The notes under the pieces were generated by a model. That model did no database searches, was not told the origin of the DNA, and saw only the letters and a program-made list of their open reading frames with translations. Positions 1 to 7,882 of a stretch of DNA of 64,000 nucleotides are shown piece after piece (positions within the stretch are counted from its first letter, which is position 1; each line of letters opens with the position of its first letter). Position numbers and translations under genes: made by a program. This DNA is from Embleya scabrispora (GTDB lineage Bacteria > Actinomycetota > Actinomycetes > Streptomycetales > Streptomycetaceae), in contig NZ_MWQN01000003.1 in the NCBI RefSeq assembly GCF_002024165.1, positions 62,001 to 126,000 on the forward strand, in the 5' to 3' direction.

Positions 1-200
1 GGCTCGCGACGACGGTGCCGAACGAGTAACGGGTCTCGGAGGGCAGGGCACGCCGGCGCAGGACCGGTTCGAGCACGGCCAGGGCGCCGGAGAGGAACCA
101 GGCCAGGTTTCCGTGGGTACGGGCGAGGAAGACGCCAGAACAGCAGGACCTGGATGGTGCCGGCGTCGTACCAGCGGCATACCGCTGCTCGCCGCCGGTT
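1..200 (-). pseudogene. Unidentified coding-like fragment at the window edge
   Basis: On the minus strand, positions roughly 1-135 read as an open, protein-like stretch with a hydrophobic run (GNLAWFLSGALAVLEPVL) followed by basic residues. Positions about 130-190 read well only in another frame (RWYDAGTIQVLLFW). This suggests a membrane protein or enzyme fragment with a frameshift near 130, its 3' end beyond the window. I recognise no family and find no start, so this is only a note that the edge may be coding. Confidence 0.2.
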
Positions 201-440
201 CACGGACGTTGTTCACCGCCTCTCCGATTCCTCGAACGCGAACCCTCGAAGAGTTCGGTGCGCCAGAGGAGGAAGGCGGCTTCGGTAACGGTGAGACCGG
301 GGTCGTCGTGTGGAGGTGCGGATTCCCTGCGGGTTCACGGCGACCCCGGCTGTGTTTCGCACCTGCCCCAGAAACGGAGATTCATTTCCGGGAAAGAAGG
401 CGTCGTACCCGGGGAACATTTCGATTTCGTCGACGAATTC
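201..440. other. Intergenic, nothing recognised
   Basis: Open frames here have no SD site and no recognisable composition. They appear to be chance readings of GC-rich DNA. Confidence 0.4.
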
Positions 441-495
441 CGAAACGGGCTGTGGTCCGACTCGGATTTCCCGAGTCGGACCACAGCCCGTTTCG
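441..495 (-). terminator. Perfect 25-bp hairpin, likely terminator
   Basis: Positions 441-465 and 471-495 are perfect reverse complements separated by a 5-base loop (atttc). The hairpin lies 25 bases past the stop codon of the small membrane peptide gene on the minus strand. There is no long U tract, as is usual for actinomycete terminators. It could act in both directions. Confidence 0.7.
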
Positions 496-520
496 CGTTG
501 TGCCGCCAGCGGCGGCGTGG

Positions 521-691
521 CTACCAGCGGTACCAACGGGCACGGCGGCCGCCGCTGCCGGCCGAGCGGAGCACGAACCCGAGCGCCCATACGACCAGGA
601 CAATCACGGCGATCCACCACAGGGCCTTCAACGCGAAACCGGCACCGAAAAGGATCAGGGCAAGAAGCAGGACTACCAGCAGGGGAATCAT
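521..691 (-). CDS. Small hydrophobic membrane peptide (DUF5670/lmo0937-like)
   Basis: A 56-residue protein that is almost entirely two hydrophobic segments: about residues 1-20 (IPLLVVLLLALILF) and 23-43 (LWWIAVIVLVVWALGFVL). It ends in a basic, aromatic tail (GGRRARWYRW). The start at 691 is chosen because a GGAGG site sits 7 bases upstream; an in-frame upstream start at 736 would add 15 polar residues and lacks this support. Length, double hairpin and tail match the short 'hydrophobic protein' family common in Streptomyces. Its role is unknown, possibly envelope stress. It stands alone, followed by a strong hairpin at 441-495. Confidence 0.8.
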   Translation of the reverse strand: MIPLLVVLLLALILFGAGFALKALWWIAVIVLVVWALGFVLRSAGSGGRRARWYRW

Positions 692-1104
692 CGTTTTTAC
701 CTCCGACCCACGTGTGCCCCACTCGTTCGAGCGCATGCCTGAAACAAGGATTGTTTACCGGGGGCCTTCCCGGAGAGGAATCTGTGCCGTTCTCGCTGTC
801 CCCGAAGCCGTTTCACCCGCGTTCCCCCGCAGCGCGACACAGCCGAGGCCGGTCCTCATCGGCGCCACCTCAGACCCCGTGATTCAACGGGCGCGATACG
901 GGGCCCTGCTTCGCGGCCCTGGAGGAAGTGGCGACAGATGAGACCTTTACTGTGCCGAGACGGCATTCGCGAACATCACTCCGGCACGTCCCACACCTCG
1001 CGCAACGAACGCCGTGGCGTTTTTCGGGGGTTCGCGGGAGCCAACCGGTGGGAACGTAACTCCAGGCTTGGCCGCTCGGTCGGTCGGCTGAGGCGAGCGG
1101 GCGG
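692..1104. other. Intergenic, no gene seen
   Basis: This stretch between two minus-strand genes holds no ORF with an SD site or protein-like composition. It should contain the promoter of the small membrane peptide gene, but no clear -35/-10 pair stands out. Confidence 0.4.
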
Positions 1105-1746
1105 TCAGGGCGTGGTGGGAGTCGTCGCGTCGAGGCCGCGGGTGGCGACGAGTTGTGCGCTGCCGTCCGCGAGCCGGTAGGACAGGCCCACCACGCCGAG
1201 GCGGCCGGCGGCCACCGCCTCGGCCAGGACGCGGGAGCGCTCCAGCAGGAGGTCCACGGTGTTCTCGATGTGCACGGCCAGGATCTCCTCGGCCCGCTCG
1301 CGTCCCGCGGCGCGGGCCGCCAGCACACTCGGGGTCACGCGTTCGACAACGTCTCGGACGAAACCGCCCGGTGTGCGCCCGTCCTCCAGGGCGGAGCGGG
1401 CCGCGGCGACGGCGCCGCACGAGTCGTGGCCCAGGACGACGACCAGCGGCGCGTCGAGGACGCTCACGCCGAATTCGATGGAGCCGAGGACCTCCGTACC
1501 GGCGACATGCCCGGCGGTACGAACCACGAAAAGATCCCCCAGCCCCCGGTCGAAGATGATCTCGGCGGCGAGCCGGGAGTCGGAGCATCCGAACACCACC
1601 GCGAAGGGGTTCTGGGCCGGTGCGGTCTCGGTGCGGCGTGCGGCGTCCTGGTTGGGGTGCTCGGGGGTGTCCGAGACGAAGCGCCGGTTACCGGCCATGA
1701 GCAGTTCGAAGGCGTCGTGAGGCGTCAGGGTGTGAATCTCCGTCAT
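1105..1746 (-). CDS. Beta-class carbonic anhydrase
   Basis: A 213-residue cytosolic zinc enzyme expected to interconvert CO2 and bicarbonate. Signature positions are present: CSDSR at 54-58 (Cys54 zinc ligand, Asp56/Arg58 dyad) and GHDSCGA around 106-112 (His107 and Cys110 zinc ligands). The RTAGH segment at 76-80 is also typical. Length is normal for short bacterial beta carbonic anhydrases. It is transcribed alone on the minus strand and shares the AT-rich upstream island with the plus-strand peptide/HExxH pair. Family assignment is firm; a physiological role in supplying bicarbonate to carboxylases is inferred. Confidence 0.95.
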   Translation of the reverse strand: MTEIHTLTPHDAFELLMAGNRRFVSDTPEHPNQDAARRTETAPAQNPFAVVFGCSDSRLAAEIIFDRGLGDLFVVRTAGHVAGTEVLGSIEFGVSVLDAPLVVVLGHDSCGAVAAARSALEDGRTPGGFVRDVVERVTPSVLAARAAGRERAEEILAVHIENTVDLLLERSRVLAEAVAAGRLGVVGLSYRLADGSAQLVATRGLDATTPTTP

Positions 1747-1794
1747 GGCGGCAGCCTACGAGGGGCGTTGCGGCGGTCGAGTGGGCCGAGTACG

Positions 1795-1985
1795 GCCGGC
1801 CACCGACGGGCGAACGGGATTTGCTTGCCAATATTTCTTTTTCTTTCGCTTCTGCTCGTTTTTTTCTCGTTCGGATGTTCGTATTGGGTCGTTCGAAGCA
1901 AACTGTGGGACGATATGCCATTTTTTTATTCTGATATTCTCTCTTTTCGGTGTTTGTGGGCCGGGTTCTCGTAGGTATCCCCCAC
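1795..1985. promoter_or_regulatory. AT-rich promoter island
   Basis: About 180 bases rich in T runs sit in otherwise very GC-rich DNA, between the divergent carbonic anhydrase and the 67-codon peptide gene. This is the obvious place for two divergent promoters. I cannot assign -35/-10 boxes with confidence. The composition is so unlike the flanks that recent acquisition or a protein-binding region is possible. Confidence 0.5.
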
Positions 1986-2062
1986 TTGGTGGCGGCGACC
2001 GGCACCCGGGCCGGAGGAGGCCGCCGCCGAACGGATCACCATTCCGAACCCTGGAGGCAGCC

Positions 2063-2266
2063 GTGTCCGATCTCCCCATCGTGACCACTCAGGCGCTGGA
2101 CGGCGTCGTGACGGCCGTCCACGGCGACCCGCCGGCGCTCGCGGCCGACATCCGCCGTCGAATCGCCGCGTCGCGCGAGGAAGGCGTCACCATGTCCGAC
2201 GTCGAGATCAACCCCGAGTCCGCGGAGCACGGACCCTTCTCCCCGGGCGCGCTCGCCTCACTGTAG
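2063..2266 (+). CDS. Short peptide, candidate RiPP precursor
   Basis: A 67-residue peptide starting at a GTG with a GGAGG site 5 bases upstream and ending 10 bases before the HExxH enzyme gene. Composition is polar and helical at the N-terminus (residues about 10-40) with an acidic then Pro/Ser-rich C-terminus (ending FSPGALASL). There are no cysteines, so it is not a lanthipeptide core. An internal ATG at residue 44 preceded by GAGGAAGG could give a 24-residue product (MSDVEINPESAEHGPFSPGA and four more residues). The position directly before a putative peptide beta-hydroxylase is the main reason to call it a precursor. I recognise no family, and a regulatory or scaffold peptide is also possible. 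Confidence 0.6.
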   Translation: MSDLPIVTTQALDGVVTAVHGDPPALAADIRRRIAASREEGVTMSDVEINPESAEHGPFSPGALASL

Positions 2267-2276
2267 GAGGCAGCCC

Positions 2277-3140
2277 GTGCGTTTCCTCAACGTCGGCCAC
2301 AACGCCGAAACCGTGGCCCGTTTCGCTCACGCCGTCAATGGCCGGCACGTCGCGGACGCGGCCGAGCTGGGCCCGGCCTACCGCAGGGCCCTGGCCGGGT
2401 TGCGCCCCTACGCGCCGCCCGGGAGCGGTGTCGACATCTCCCATGAAGACGGCAAATGGGCCGACCACTGCCGTTCCTCGGGCATCCTCGAGGATGTCTT
2501 CGCCGCCCCCCGGGCCACCGACGGTCCGACCCGCAAGATGTACGAAGCACATGTTCACGAGGCATTCGCGCACGTCCGCTCCCTCGACCCGAACCTGCAC
2601 CGCATCATCGAGTTGCTCGTCACCGACATCGTGCTTCTCGACAGCGGGGTCGGCGGCGGCAGCGTCAACACGCTGCCCGGAGTGATCGTCATGAGCCCCG
2701 GCGAGGCATGGGACGTGCCCAGATACGCCGAGTGCCTCGTGCACGAGGCCATGCACACCGCGCTGTTCGTCACCGACACGGTCTACGGCCTCTTCTCCCT
2801 GACCTCGCGCGAGTTGGAGGACGAGAGGTACCACGCGCTGTCCGCGGTGAAGGTCGGCGAGATGCGTCCGCTCGATCGGGCCTTCCACGCCGCAGGAGTC
2901 GCGCTGCCGCTGATGTATCTGCAGCACCTGCGCGGCGTCACGCCCCTCGACTCGTACACCGAGTCCTTCCGGGAGGTGTGTCGGTCGCTGGGGCGTGTGC
3001 GCGAGCACTTCAGCGACTACGGAAGACTGCTGCTGGACGAGATGACCCGGTGGGCCGACGCCGAACCGCTCGACTTCGATCACCTCGCCCACGCCATCTC
3101 CTCGATGGAGTACGCCAACTATCGGCCGGTTGCCGCCTGA
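2277..3140 (+). CDS. HExxH-motif protein, putative aKG-dependent peptide beta-hydroxylase
   Basis: A 287-residue protein with HEAMH at 156-160 on a predicted helix (CLVHEAMHTALF) and a downstream MRPLDRAFHA segment (196-205). That pattern is typical of the 'HEXXH motif domain' family, now annotated as aKG-HExxH-type peptide beta-hydroxylases. Family knowledge: these use a metal bound by HExxH residues for oxidative peptide tailoring and usually sit in RiPP clusters, rather than acting as proteases. The start is a GTG with AGGAGG 6 bases upstream. It follows the 67-codon peptide gene by 10 bases, so the two are co-transcribed. No leader peptidase, RRE protein or exporter is adjacent. The alternative reading is a zinc peptidase; the RPLDxxxHA element favours the hydroxylase family. 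Confidence 0.75.
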   Translation: MRFLNVGHNAETVARFAHAVNGRHVADAAELGPAYRRALAGLRPYAPPGSGVDISHEDGKWADHCRSSGILEDVFAAPRATDGPTRKMYEAHVHEAFAHVRSLDPNLHRIIELLVTDIVLLDSGVGGGSVNTLPGVIVMSPGEAWDVPRYAECLVHEAMHTALFVTDTVYGLFSLTSRELEDERYHALSAVKVGEMRPLDRAFHAAGVALPLMYLQHLRGVTPLDSYTESFREVCRSLGRVREHFSDYGRLLLDEMTRWADAEPLDFDHLAHAISSMEYANYRPVAA

Positions 3141-3180
3141 CGGCGACCAGCACTCGGTGGCCGTACCGACGTCACGCGTC

Positions 3181-3212
3181 GGGACCGCCCGGCGGCACCG
3201 CCGGCCGGTCCC
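3181..3212 (+). terminator. GC-rich hairpin after the HExxH gene
   Basis: Positions 3181-3195 pair with 3198-3212 with one mismatch across a very small loop, 40 bases past the HExxH stop codon. It is a likely terminator of the peptide/HExxH unit; the tight loop means the tip probably opens. Confidence 0.5.
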
Positions 3213-3782
3213 GACGGAGCACGAATCGCGAGCGACGCGGACGGCCCATCGTGCGGCAACGCCCGTGCGGCAACGTCTGCGAACCGACTCCGAACGGGTG
3301 GCGCGCAGGTCTGGAGGGTCTCCGCAGGCGGCGTCGGTGTGAGATCGCGCGTGGGTGGACGGCGGGGCGGGCGCGTTGCGCTCCGCCGGTGCGCCGGGTG
3401 CCCACCGGCGGGTGTCGGACCAGGGTTCGCCGAGGTGCGGCGGTGTCGGAGGCCGGGCCGGAGGCGTCCGGGTTCACCGGGCAGGGGGCTGGACGCTCGC
3501 GCGGAGCGGCCGAGTGATCACGTAGGTCCCGGTGTGGTGTACGCGTCCCCGGGTGCGGTGATGGGGTGTCGCGGAGTCGGGTGGACGCCGGCGCGGAGCC
3601 GAGTGACAAGGTCGCGGCGAGCCATTTCCTGAAGGAGGAGACGGATGCCCGCTGCATCGCACCGAAGTCGGTCGGACCTGACAGGTGTGGCGCGGTCGCC
3701 TCCGACGATTCACCGATGGTGTGACTACCGATTGCGCTCCTCCACCGAGGCCGCCGGGCGGTCCCGCGCCACACCTTGGTGG
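3213..3782. other. Intergenic between convergent genes
   Basis: Between the HExxH gene (plus) and the decarboxylase (minus) I find no ORF with an SD site and conserved-looking sequence. Possibly decayed DNA; nothing identifiable. Confidence 0.4.
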
Positions 3783-5675
3783 TCACCGGTCATCCGACCG
3801 TCGCCCGACGCGTCGGCGCAGCCGTTCGGGACGCGGCCGGCGCGCCCTTTGCCCGCATGCGGCGACCGTGTCCGCGTAGGCATGCGGGAAGTCGTGGCGG
3901 TCGAGGCGCAGTCGCACCAGGATCGGGCCCGCGTTGATCGCGTCGGTCGGGTCGGCGAGCCGGTCGAAGAGCGCGTCGAGTGCGCGGCCGTCGGAGATCG
4001 TGATGCCGGTGACGGGTGTCTTGTCGGTGTGGAAAACCTCGGCAAGGCGGTCGTAGTTCCATGGGTGCAGGACGTTGTAGCCGGCGGCGTCGCCGGGCGG
4101 GTAAGGCTTCTTGTAGTAGCACGGATCGATCAGCATCTGTTCGATGCCGTAGAAGTTCTCGTTGTCGAGGATGAAGACCACCGATCGCAATCCCAGGCGG
4201 GTGTGCGTGGAGATCTCCTGGCAGGTCTCCTGGAAGGCGCCGTCTCCGGCGAACACCATGGGTCGGGTGGGCTGTTCCTCTCCATGGCCCAGGACGGCGC
4301 CGACGGCTGCGCCGATCGTCCAGCCGATCGACAACCAGCTGTTCTGGGAGAGGTAGCGGCCTGCGGACAGACGCAGGTTGATCGAGGCCGCCTGTGCGAA
4401 GCCCGTGTCCACCAGGACCGTCCAGGTGTCGTCCGGCCGGGTCGTCAAAAAGCCGTTGACCCGCGCGAACAGGCCGTCATAGGTCAGGTCGCCGGGCGGC
4501 GTATCCCCACTGGTGACCGACGCCCGGAAGGCGGCGGTGTTCCCCGGCACCTCGAGCCCCGCCGCCCGGGCGTCGGCATAGTAGTCCGCTTCGAGCCCGC
4601 CGCGCCCGTACCTGGCCACCAGCGCGTCACGCAGCGCCGGAACGAGCAGGGCCAACCGCACGTCGGGGAAATACGTGGTGCCGACGCTGATGCCGCCGTG
4701 TGCCGCCACCGACCAGTCGGTGCCGACGGTGCGCTCCCCCGAGAGGTTGCCCGAGGTGGTCCAACTGCCCAGGCCGATGCGGCAGTCGGCCCATTCCTTG
4801 AAGATCCGGCGGACCGCGGGATCGGTGGCGTCGCCGTTGTACACCCCGACGAATCGGCGAAGGTTCTCCGAGACGACGGCCTTGGCGCCGATGGTCGTGC
4901 AGTACGGAATCCCGGTCTCCTCCAGCAACGAGATCAGCGAATCCCCGAGCCGGAAGCGGTCGATCTCCTCGCCCACCCACAGGATCGGGCGCGGGCGGTC
5001 GCCGACGCGGTTGCTCTCGATGAATTCGAGGATCGCCTCCACCGCGTCCTCGAGCATGGTCTCGCCGCCCGGCGTCAGGGGGCGTTCCCGGCGTTCGATC
5101 GTGCCGACGGGCTCTGCGCAGGGGGCGTCCCAGAGGTCTTCCAGGATCTCCAGGTAGACGGGGCGGCACTCGGACAGGCAGGCGGTCAGCGCGGTGTCGA
5201 TCTGGAGGGGCGCCAGACCCGGGTTGGAGATCGCTTGCGTGTCGCAGGTGACCTGCCGGAACACGTCCAGGTTGCTCTCGGGGCGGCGGCCCATGTGTGC
5301 GGAGAGCAGGCCGACCGCGCGGTGGTTCTGCCACTGCTCGTATCTCGGCGAGGCGTTGATCGCGATCAGTGGCACGTATTCGACATCGCAGCCGCCGACG
5401 GCGTTCAGCAGGCCGAAGGCGCCGACGCTGTAGGTGACCGCCGCCGCCCCGATCCCGTGCACACGGGCGTAGGCGTCGGCCGCTTGACCGGCGCCACCCT
5501 CCGTGGGGGTGCCGACCCACGCCACGTGCCCCTCGGCCTCCATGGCGTCCAGAAACGGGCCCAGGTGGTCGCCCGGGACCCCGAACAGGTGGGTGATGCC
5601 CAGTTGGCGCAGCCGGTGGAGCAGGTAGCGGGCCACCGTCCAGGACGGCACGGCTGGGGTTTCGTGATGGCTCAT
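3783..5675 (-). CDS. ThDP-dependent decarboxylase, pyruvate/indolepyruvate decarboxylase-like
   Basis: A 630-residue enzyme with the three-domain ThDP fold: an N-terminal Pyr domain with the catalytic-type glutamate at about 59 (PTEGGAGQAADAYAR), a central domain, and a PP domain with the ThDP/Mg motif beginning GDGAF at about 477 and closing near 505 (DNENFYG). It would decarboxylate a 2-oxo acid to an aldehyde or acyloin. The ATG at 5675 is chosen because AGGAG lies upstream; longer readings lack an SD site. It is longer than usual (about 550) because of insertions and a basic C-terminal tail. It lies 105 bases downstream of an amino-acid oxidase on the same strand, suggesting oxidase then decarboxylase on one substrate. 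Substrate unknown; indolepyruvate, phenylpyruvate or a branched oxo acid are possible. Confidence 0.85.
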   Translation of the reverse strand: MSHHETPAVPSWTVARYLLHRLRQLGITHLFGVPGDHLGPFLDAMEAEGHVAWVGTPTEGGAGQAADAYARVHGIGAAAVTYSVGAFGLLNAVGGCDVEYVPLIAINASPRYEQWQNHRAVGLLSAHMGRRPESNLDVFRQVTCDTQAISNPGLAPLQIDTALTACLSECRPVYLEILEDLWDAPCAEPVGTIERRERPLTPGGETMLEDAVEAILEFIESNRVGDRPRPILWVGEEIDRFRLGDSLISLLEETGIPYCTTIGAKAVVSENLRRFVGVYNGDATDPAVRRIFKEWADCRIGLGSWTTSGNLSGERTVGTDWSVAAHGGISVGTTYFPDVRLALLVPALRDALVARYGRGGLEADYYADARAAGLEVPGNTAAFRASVTSGDTPPGDLTYDGLFARVNGFLTTRPDDTWTVLVDTGFAQAASINLRLSAGRYLSQNSWLSIGWTIGAAVGAVLGHGEEQPTRPMVFAGDGAFQETCQEISTHTRLGLRSVVFILDNENFYGIEQMLIDPCYYKKPYPPGDAAGYNVLHPWNYDRLAEVFHTDKTPVTGITISDGRALDALFDRLADPTDAINAGPILVRLRLDRHDFPHAYADTVAACGQRARRPRPERLRRRVGRRSDDR

Positions 5676-5780
5676 TGGTGGTTCTCCTGATTCGTTGTCG
5701 CGGCGCCGGGGGTTCGACGGCCGCGTTCCCGAGGAGCGGGCAACACCCGGTTCCGCCCACACGGGCGACTGCCGGCCCCG

Positions 5781-7459
5781 TCAGCGCAGTCCCTGGGTCA
5801 GCGCGACGGAGTCGGGGACGACGACCTCCTCCGAGACGGTGAGGGGCATGCTCCCGAGGATCTGGTGCACGACGTAGTGGGCCGACATCACCGCACCTTC
5901 CTGCCAACCCGGCAGCGGGGAGATCTGGTCACCGGTGACGTGGAACGCGTCGCCGCCCTCTGGTTGGAGCAGCTGCTTGTACGCCTGCCGGTGGTCCTCC
6001 CAGTCCGGATGCCAGTCCGCCCAACCACCCAATTGATAGGGCACCTTGTGCCAGGCGATGGAGATGCCCTTGTCCTGCGGCACGAGGGTGGTGTCGGCGA
6101 ATTCGGGATGCAGCCGCGCGGCGCCCTCGCGCGCCAGGGCGAGGCGTTCGTGCGGCGCCAGATCGCCGAGGCTTCGCGCGTCCTCCCCGTAGTTGTACGC
6201 GCCGGTGAGGGTTCCCTTGTCGGTGAAGTAGTCGTTGGACGGGTACCACAGCTGCGTGATGTTGTGGCCGATCCAGCTGATGCCACCGTAGATTCCCTCG
6301 CCGGCGTCTTTGCCGCCTTCGAGGTCCCCTTCCCAAAAGCGCCGGTTCGCCTGCCAGCCGACCTTGCAGGTCTTCTCGAACTCCACGGATTCCAGGGCAC
6401 GTTCGAAGGCGTCGGAGAAGTTGCTGCGGGAGAGGTGCCTGAGTACGGGGATGGGGATGCTGCTGACGCAGTGTCGGGCGTCGACCCGAAACGTTTCGCC
6501 GTCCTTGACGTAGGTGACACCGACGCGGGAGCCGCCGGGAGCGATGCCGATGTCGGTGACCTCGGCACCCGGCACGATGGTGGCGCCGACCCGTTCCGCC
6601 TCGCGGGCCAGTGCCCGGACGATGTGGTCCATGCCGCCGACCGGCTGGAACATCGTCGCCTGCCACTCGTAGTCGACCGGCTGGTAGAAGCGGTTCCTCC
6701 AAAGCCGGAGTTCACCAGATCTTCGAAGGCCAGGGCCGGCGCGGGAACGGGGAAGTCCTCGACGACGGGGTCGTGGAGGTAGCCGCAACGGGTGGAGCCG
6801 GTGTACTTCCCATCGTCGTCGAGCGCCCCGAACACGCGCAACAGGTCGCGTAGTTCGTTGGTGAACGCGTCTCGCTCCACCAGGCTCCGGGCGAGTGTCG
6901 CGGCGATGTACCCGCGCGTGTCGTTGGCCACGCGACGATTGCGCCACACCGCGTCCCCGCGCGGCGGACGCACCAGACACGCCGTGCTCTCCATGACGTA
7001 CGGCTCCAGTGCGACGCCGAAGTCGCGGCAGTATCGCAGCACCCGGCGGTGATGGTAGGGAATGCGGCCGGGACCCAGGTTGAGGTACATGTCGTCGTCG
7101 AAAGCACAGGTGTGGGTGAGTACGGGCCGCCCGGTCGCAGTGTCGATCTCGTGGAGTCGGTCGCCCTTGCGGACGGTACGGCTACGCCCTCCGATCCGAT
7201 TCTGCGCCTCCAGGACGGTGACCTCGTGGCCGAGGGCGCCCAGTTCGTAGGCGGCGGTCAGCCCGGCGACGCCGGCGCCGAGGATCAGCACCTTCAGGCG
7301 CTCGATCGGCGCGACCTTCGTCGGCCGCCGGGGACCGACCCATCCGGCCGCCGCCGGTACGGACCGGCCGATCATGGCCGCGCGCAGCGCATGTACGTCC
7401 TCGCCGAGAGCGTCGGCGCGGGGCATCGGCTCGGGGGATGGCTCGTTGGACGTGGTCAT
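5781..7459 (-). CDS. FAD-dependent L-amino-acid oxidase, frameshifted
   Basis: Flavin amine oxidase of about 559 residues if one frameshift is repaired. The first part (7459 to about 6697) has the Rossmann FAD motif GAGVAGLTAAYELG, then RIGGRSRT and the LGPGRIPYHHRRVL segment seen in bacterial L-amino-acid oxidases. The second part resumes in another frame with NRFYQPVDYEWQATMFQPVG and ends with a C-terminal FAD contact (SAHYVVHQILGS). Restoring one base in the GGAGGAACC stretch at about 6692-6700 rejoins the two as GFGG-NRFYQPV. It is either a true pseudogene or a sequencing error; both halves are otherwise well preserved. The start at 7459 is favoured over 7465. Paired with the downstream decarboxylase. 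Substrate not deducible. Confidence 0.8.
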
Positions 7460-7882
7460 CGGCATCTCTCTTTCCGACACGGAGTGCTCGGCACCACCGA
7501 TGGTGAGGACAGCCCGGGACGACTTCGGATCGCAGGCCCGCGAGCGCCCGTGAACGTTCCGATCCTCCCGAGCCGCCGGCCCGCCTTCGTGCCACGCTAG
7601 GCGGCTCCATGTCCCGGGCGACCGGGGCCACGGTCCCGGAGGCGTCCCATCCCGTGGCCCGAGGCGGACCGGGGATCCCGCTTCAGTCCCCGGGTGCGGA
7701 GTTCGTGCCCTACCCGCGTCGTCTGCGGTGCTTGCGAGGACCGGGGCACGTGCACGGGCGGACGCGGTCGGCCGTGACGCCGCGCGGTGCCCGAGGTGCT
7801 CGCGCGGCTTGGCGCGCCCCCGATGCGATCGGGCGGCGGGGGTGGGGACAGCGCGGGTACCGGACATTGCCCGGTGGGTCGG
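7460..7882. other. Intergenic between two minus-strand units
   Basis: About 420 bases with no credible gene on either strand. It should contain the promoter of the oxidase/decarboxylase pair; no clear boxes are visible. Confidence 0.4.

Noticed and set aside
2277-3140. HExxH protein as an ordinary zinc protease
   Set aside because: The motif alone would allow it, but the downstream RPLDxxxHA element and the adjacent short peptide gene fit the peptide beta-hydroxylase family better. Kept as an alternative.
3645-5690. Plus-strand open frame of 681 codons over the decarboxylase
   Set aside because: It is the antisense shadow of a well-recognised ThDP enzyme and has no SD site or family-like motifs.
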